NCBI GenBank assembly: GCA_002339325.1
Contig: DDKK01000024.1
Location: 1 to 64,000 of the forward strand
Origin: Nitrospiraceae bacterium UBA2600
GTDB lineage: Bacteria > Nitrospirota > Thermodesulfovibrionia > Thermodesulfovibrionales > Thermodesulfovibrionaceae
Reading direction: 5' to 3'
Length of the DNA: 64,000 nucleotides
The notes under the pieces are model-generated. The model worked only from the letters and a program-made list of their open reading frames with translations, was not told where the DNA came from and ran no database searches. Below are positions 60,439 to 64,000 of the stretch, piece by piece (the first letter of the stretch is position 1; the number at the start of each line of letters is the position of its first letter). The translations under genes and the position numbers were made by a program.

Positions 60439-62162
60439 CTTGAATTAGCTACCTTTCTGCTTCTTTCAGCATCAAAAGTTACCAAAAGACCCTTGTCCTT
60501 TGCATCATCTCTGGGCACATTAAGATATGCCATTGCCTCATCAGAAATTGCTCTGAAAACCGGGCCAGCCACAACTCCACCATAATGAGCTCCCCTCGGG
60601 TCATGAACTACTACTATAAGGGCAATTCTTGGATTTTCTGCAGGAATAAATCCTACAAATGAGCTTACATATTTGTCTTTTGAGTATCTTTTCGTTTTAG
60701 GGTCATATTTCTGAGCTGTTCCTGTTTTCCCTGCCACATTATTTCCCTCTACCTTTGCGGTAGTTGCAGTTCCACCTTCTTGTGTAACTTTCTTAAGAAT
60801 TTCCCTTAGAGTGTAAGCTGTCTTTTCTGAGACAATTCTCTCTCTGTCAATAACAGCTTTGTAAACTATTTTCCCCTCGGGCGAACGAATTTCAGATACT
60901 ACGTAGGGTTTCACAAGATATCCACCATTAGCAATAGCAGAGTAAGCCCTCAAAATCTGAAGTGCCGTAACTCCTACTTCCTGTCCTATGGGTATTGCTC
61001 CCATAGAAGTTCCAGACCATCTTGATAAAGGCCTCACATAGCCTGAGATTTCTCCAGGAAGGTCTACTCCTGTTTTTTCACCAAAACCAAACTTTTTTAT
61101 ATAGTTGTATAGCCTTTCTCTACCAAGCATCATTGCTATTTTAATAGTGCCAACGTTTGATGATTTCTGAATGACCTCTTCAAAGGTAAGAACTCCGTGT
61201 TTATGGGCATCTTTTACTTTTTTGCCACCTACTTCTATGTGTCCTAAGGAGCAGTCAAATTTTGTGTTTGTCTTAACAATGCCTTCTTCTAAGGCAGCGG
61301 TTGCTGTTACTATTTTAAATGTTGAGCCTGGTTCATATAAATCTGTTATAGCCCGATTTCTTATTATAGCAGGATTTTTAAGGGATTTTAAACTATTAGG
61401 GTCATAGGTCGGCCTGTTTGCTAAGGCAAGAATTTCTCCTGTAAAAGGGTCCATCATTATGGCAATAGCAGAGTTGGCCTGCCATTTTTTTACTGTCCAG
61501 TCAAGATGTTTCTCAACAATATACTGTAGGCCTTCATCAATAGTCAAAAATAAATCGCTCCCTTTGATTTCATCTAAATCCCCTTCTGAGAGTTTCTTAC
61601 CTCTTGCATCTCTCAATACTGTCTTCGCAGATTTCTGAGCTTTTAAATACCTATCATAGTAGCTTTCAAGTCCTTCAATCCCCTGTTCATCAATATTTAC
61701 AAAACCTATAACGTGGGAAGCAAGAAAGCCTTTTGGATAAAATCTTGCACCTTCGGTTACAAAACCTAATCCTTCTATTTTTAGAGCCTTAATCTGATTC
61801 GCCATATGGCTGTCAATTTTTCTCTCTATCCATATGAATCTCCTGTTCCTGTTAGTGCTATTCTCAAGCAAATGGGCATTCACTTTTACATATGCTTTGA
61901 GTTTCTCTATATCTTTATAGTCCCTCAAAGCAAGGGGGTCAACAAAAAGAGATTCTTTTTCAAGAGAAACAGCAAGCTCTCTACCTTTTCTGTCATAAAT
62001 ATTTCCCCTTTTGGGAGTTATCTCCTCTTTCTTAATCTGCTGTATTTTTGCTCTCGCAAAGTAGGTTTCGTGTTCAACAAACATTATAAGAATTAGACGA
62101 AAAATAACAATGGCAAATAAAGCGGTGATTGCCAGCTTCAAAAAAAATAATCGCTTGTGCAT
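60435..62162 (-). CDS. ftsI: Division transpeptidase FtsI (PBP3)
   Basis: 575 residues: N-terminal membrane anchor (FLKLAITALFAIVIFRLILI), pedestal domain beginning RGNIYDRKGRELAVSLEKES, and a transpeptidase domain with S280-T-F-K283 in YEPGSTFKIVTATAAL, SSNVGTIKIAMMLG and KTGTAQKYDP. It crosslinks septal peptidoglycan as partner of FtsW. No PASTA domains are present. Two bases from ftsL. Confidence 0.97.
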   Translation of the reverse strand: MHKRLFFLKLAITALFAIVIFRLILIMFVEHETYFARAKIQQIKKEEITPKRGNIYDRKGRELAVSLEKESLFVDPLALRDYKDIEKLKAYVKVNAHLLENSTNRNRRFIWIERKIDSHMANQIKALKIEGLGFVTEGARFYPKGFLASHVIGFVNIDEQGIEGLESYYDRYLKAQKSAKTVLRDARGKKLSEGDLDEIKGSDLFLTIDEGLQYIVEKHLDWTVKKWQANSAIAIMMDPFTGEILALANRPTYDPNSLKSLKNPAIIRNRAITDLYEPGSTFKIVTATAALEEGIVKTNTKFDCSLGHIEVGGKKVKDAHKHGVLTFEEVIQKSSNVGTIKIAMMLGRERLYNYIKKFGFGEKTGVDLPGEISGYVRPLSRWSGTSMGAIPIGQEVGVTALQILRAYSAIANGGYLVKPYVVSEIRSPEGKIVYKAVIDRERIVSEKTAYTLREILKKVTQEGGTATTAKVEGNNVAGKTGTAQKYDPKTKRYSKDKYVSSFVGFIPAENPRIALIVVVHDPRGAHYGGVVAGPVFRAISDEAMAYLNVPRDDAKDKGLLVTFDAERSRKVANSR

Positions 62163-62164
62163 TG

Positions 62165-62491
62165 CTATTTTGTTTTGTTATAACTTACGGATTTTATGAG
62201 GTGCTCTGGTTTTCCTGTAATATATACAACCTTTTTTCTGTCTGGAAAAATAAGAGCATATTCTTTGTTCTCAATTCTTACGAAGGATGTAAGAGAAGCC
62301 CTTTCGGCTATGAGAGTCTTCTGCTCTCTTAAAAGCTCTTTTTTCTGCTCCTCAAGACTGCTTAAACGATACTCTATGGCAATTACATTTGAACGAACCC
62401 AAAGAATTGCAAAAATAGACAGAAGAGTGAAAACAACAATCCCTATCTGTATTAGAGTAATAAATCTTGATACAGGAGCTAATTTAAGCAT
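62165..62491 (-). CDS. ftsL: Cell division protein FtsL
   Basis: 108 residues: a short N-terminus, one membrane helix (LIQIGIVVFTLLSIFAILWV) and a periplasmic coiled coil (IAIEYRLSSLEEQKKELLRE). Sequence conservation in FtsL is low, so the call rests on size, topology and position between rsmH and ftsI. It overlaps rsmH by 13 bases. Confidence 0.88.
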   Translation of the reverse strand: MLKLAPVSRFITLIQIGIVVFTLLSIFAILWVRSNVIAIEYRLSSLEEQKKELLREQKTLIAERASLTSFVRIENKEYALIFPDRKKVVYITGKPEHLIKSVSYNKTK

Positions 62492-63381
62492 AGCTTTTGC
62501 CCTCCTCTCAGTCTTGCACTTCTTGAAGAAGGATTTCTTGTAACCTCCTCCAAAGTTGGTAAAAGGGGTTTTTTTGTTATTATTCGAAGCATGCCTTTAG
62601 CCTCTTCTTCTCTGAAAAAATTTTTCACCATTCTGTCTTCTCCCGAATGATAGGATATAACGCAGATTCTTCCGTCTTTTGATAGAAGTTCAATAGCCTG
62701 CGAAAGTCCCTCTTTGAGTTCTTCAAACTCCTTGTTAACTTCAATCCTTATGGCCTGAAAAATCTGTGTAGCAGGGTGTGTTTTTCCTCTTCTTGGTATG
62801 CTTTTTCTTATTAGCTCTGCAAGTTCTTTACACGTGTCAATCGTCTTCTTATGCCTGTATCTTACAATCTCTCTTGCGACCTTTCTTGCAAAAGGTTCAT
62901 CACCGTAGTCTCTGAAAATCTGCTCGAGTTTGTGTTGGGGATATCTGTTTACAACTTCCCAAGCAGTCATTGAAGTCTCTCTGTCCATTCTCATATCAAG
63001 AAGCTCGTCGGAGTAGAAACTAAAACCTCTTGAAAAATCTCTCAGTTGAAGCATTGATACACCAAGGTCAAAAAGTATTCCATCAATTTTTTCAATTCCC
63101 TTTTCGAGCAATACCTCTTTTAGTTCTGAAAATTTTGATTTCACTAACGCAACTCTGTAGTCACTAAGAAACTCTCTTGCGCACTTTAATGCAGTCTCAT
63201 CTCTGTCCAATCCAATTATTCTGCCTCTTTCGCCAAGTCTTTTAAGAATTTCCATGGCATGACCTCCACATCCAACCGTCGCATCTACGTAAATTCCATC
63301 TTCTTTGATGTTCAAAATCTGCAAGACCTCATTTACCATTACAGGTGTGTGAATTTTATAATCCATACTTAGAGAGGGCAT
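62479..63381 (-). CDS. rsmH: 16S rRNA (cytosine1402-N4) methyltransferase RsmH (MraW)
   Basis: Methylates C1402 of 16S rRNA. 300 residues: HTPVMVNEVLQILNIKEDGI, SAM loop VDATVGCGGHAMEILKRLG, GILFDLGVSMLQLRDFSRGF, TAWEVVNRYPQHKLEQIF, and FQAIRIEVNKEFEELKEGLS with VISYHSGEDRMVKNFFRE. The ATG at 63381 has AGAGGA six bases upstream; a second ATG at 63366 lacks one. It overlaps mraZ by 26 bases. Confidence 0.97.
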   Translation of the reverse strand: MPSLSMDYKIHTPVMVNEVLQILNIKEDGIYVDATVGCGGHAMEILKRLGERGRIIGLDRDETALKCAREFLSDYRVALVKSKFSELKEVLLEKGIEKIDGILFDLGVSMLQLRDFSRGFSFYSDELLDMRMDRETSMTAWEVVNRYPQHKLEQIFRDYGDEPFARKVAREIVRYRHKKTIDTCKELAELIRKSIPRRGKTHPATQIFQAIRIEVNKEFEELKEGLSQAIELLSKDGRICVISYHSGEDRMVKNFFREEEAKGMLRIITKKPLLPTLEEVTRNPSSRSARLRGGQKLCLN

Positions 63382-63811
63382 CCTGTATCCTCTTAATATC
63401 TACTTTAGATGGGTCTGTAATACTATCCCAAGTTGACTTATCCCATATTTCGATTCTTTCAATCTGACCTACAATTACAACCTCAGCATTTATGCCAGCA
63501 TCCTGTCTGTGTTCATAAGGAATTAATAACCTTCCCTGTTTATCGAGTTCACAGGGAACCGCAGAAGCTATAACTCTGCGAAGGAAATACATGACAGCTT
63601 CATCTGACCTTGGAAGTTGCCTAATTTTTTCCTCCATTTTTAGCCATTCTTCAAGAGGATAAAGATGTAATGCCTTATCAAAAGGAGCATTGGTCAAGTA
63701 GAGCTTTCCCGAGGAATACTTACTTGTTAATACTTCCCTTAGGGAAGAAGGCATAATAACCCTTCCCTTTTGGTCTAAATTATGGTAATATTTTCCTATG
63801 AAAGATATCAT
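63356..63811 (-). CDS. mraZ: Transcriptional regulator MraZ
   Basis: MraZ is an AbrB-like DNA-binding protein that regulates the dcw cluster. From 63811 it is 151 residues: MISFIGKYYHNLDQKGRVIM, PSSLREVL, then the duplicated motif IASAVPCELDKQGRLLIP. An in-frame ATG ten codons upstream would place the start inside the three GTGG boxes, so 63811 is preferred; GTGGAG just before it can serve as ribosome-binding site. It is the first gene of the cluster. Confidence 0.95.
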   Translation of the reverse strand: MISFIGKYYHNLDQKGRVIMPSSLREVLTSKYSSGKLYLTNAPFDKALHLYPLEEWLKMEEKIRQLPRSDEAVMYFLRRVIASAVPCELDKQGRLLIPYEHRQDAGINAEVVIVGQIERIEIWDKSTWDSITDPSKVDIKRIQDALSKYGL

Positions 63812-63814
63812 GCT

Positions 63815-63838
63815 CCACTTTCTACCACTATTTACCAC
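63815..63838 (-). promoter_or_regulatory. Candidate MraZ operator: three GTGG boxes, 10-bp period
   Basis: On the minus strand GTGG occurs at 63838-63835, 63828-63825 and 63818-63815, each exactly 10 bases apart, with A-rich spacers (AAATA, AGAAA). MraZ from other bacteria binds directly repeated TGGG/GTGG-type boxes of this period near its own promoter. The boxes lie between the -10 and the start codon. Confidence 0.72.
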
Positions 63839-63840
63839 CA

Positions 63841-63869
63841 ATAATATACTAAGGTGAAAATTTTGTCAA
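63841..63869 (-). promoter_or_regulatory. Sigma-70 promoter of the dcw cluster
   Basis: Minus strand TTGACA (63869-63864), 17-base spacer, TATTAT (63846-63841). Predicted start near 63834, inside the GTGG boxes. It would drive the run from mraZ to the radical SAM gene, about 20 kb with overlaps or short gaps throughout. Confidence 0.8.
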
Positions 63870-63881
63870 GAGGTCTTTTTT

Positions 63882-64000
63882 ATGAATGAAAAAATTTTTG
63901 ATATTTTTGAAAAAAAACTTGAAGAACTCAAGGGAAAAATACTCTACCGTTCAATCAAGGACATAGAATCTACTGCCAAGATGAGGATTACCTTCGAAGG
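63882..64000 (+). CDS. Partial CDS, unidentified, divergent from mraZ
   Basis: The frame opens at ATG 63882 (MNEKIFDIFEKKLEELKGKI) with AGAGGT seven bases upstream, and continues past the right edge; 39 complete residues are visible. Too short to name. The charged helical start is compatible with many cytosolic proteins. Its promoter must lie over the mraZ control region or inside mraZ, so MraZ might also affect it. Confidence 0.65.
   Translation, partial: MNEKIFDIFEKKLEELKGKILYRSIKDIESTAKMRITFE

Noticed and set aside
63812..63841. Ten-residue N-terminal extension of MraZ
   Set aside because: It is encoded by the GTGG boxes and would start at or before the predicted transcription start.
1..64000. 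CRISPR arrays, rRNA/tRNA genes, insertion sequences, prophage
   Set aside because: No regularly spaced repeats, structural RNA signatures, transposase or phage genes were seen. The only recombinase, xerD, is a housekeeping type.

Overview
The window looks like chromosome of a motile, Gram-negative (diderm), fairly AT-rich bacterium. Outer-membrane lipoproteins (FlgH, Slp-like), P- and L-ring flagellar genes, a TonB and a MurE with the meso-DAP motif DNPR support this. Gene order, sigma-54 flagellar promoters and fused chemotaxis/export proteins suggest Nitrospirota (Thermodesulfovibrio-like). That assignment is an inference from memory, not a search result. No rRNA, tRNA, CRISPR array, prophage or insertion sequence is visible.

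Region 1 (1-22 kb, all minus strand) is a flagellar and chemotaxis supercluster. A strong sigma-54 promoter at 21973-21988 precedes fliL-fliM-fliN-fliOP-fliQ-fliR-flhB-flhA-flhF-flhG-fliA-HEAT protein-cheR-cheY-cheY-cheA-cheWZ-cheB-HDOD-small ORF, about 18 kb with tiny gaps or overlaps. A second sigma-54 promoter at 3615-3631 precedes the rod/ring set flgF-flgG-flgA-flgH-flgI, and flgI runs off the left edge. Two fusions stand out. One is a CheW-CheZ protein that keeps both the CheZ catalytic motif and the C-terminal CheY-binding peptide. The other is a FliO-FliP protein with an internal signal peptide. CheA has no recognisable P2 domain.

Region 2 (22-42.4 kb) is mixed housekeeping: mutL, an Slp-like lipoprotein, an orphan 2-oxoacid:ferredoxin oxidoreductase alpha subunit with mscS, and a minus-strand run of ushA-like, beta-grasp-like, ydcF-like, metallophosphoesterase, RNase H-like and xerD genes. 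Then come Cys-rich secreted unknowns, a DUF3617-like lipoprotein, leuS, ccdA, mogA-like, MOSC, tandem Usp, a thiamine-binding-like protein, tonB and a cysteine desulfurase. Divergent from the desulfurase are an MBL/beta-CASP nuclease and a SPASM radical SAM protein. Several genes here carry a -10-like box only 5-6 nt before the ATG and no Shine-Dalgarno, which suggests leaderless mRNAs.

Region 3 (43.6-63.9 kb, minus strand) is a complete division and cell wall (dcw) cluster: mraZ-rsmH-ftsL-ftsI-murE-murF-mraY-dacA-murD-ftsW-murG-murC-murB-ddl-ftsQ-ftsA-ftsZ, followed by a radical SAM gene. A consensus sigma-70 promoter and three GTGG boxes at 10-bp period precede mraZ. The right edge holds the start of a divergent plus-strand gene.
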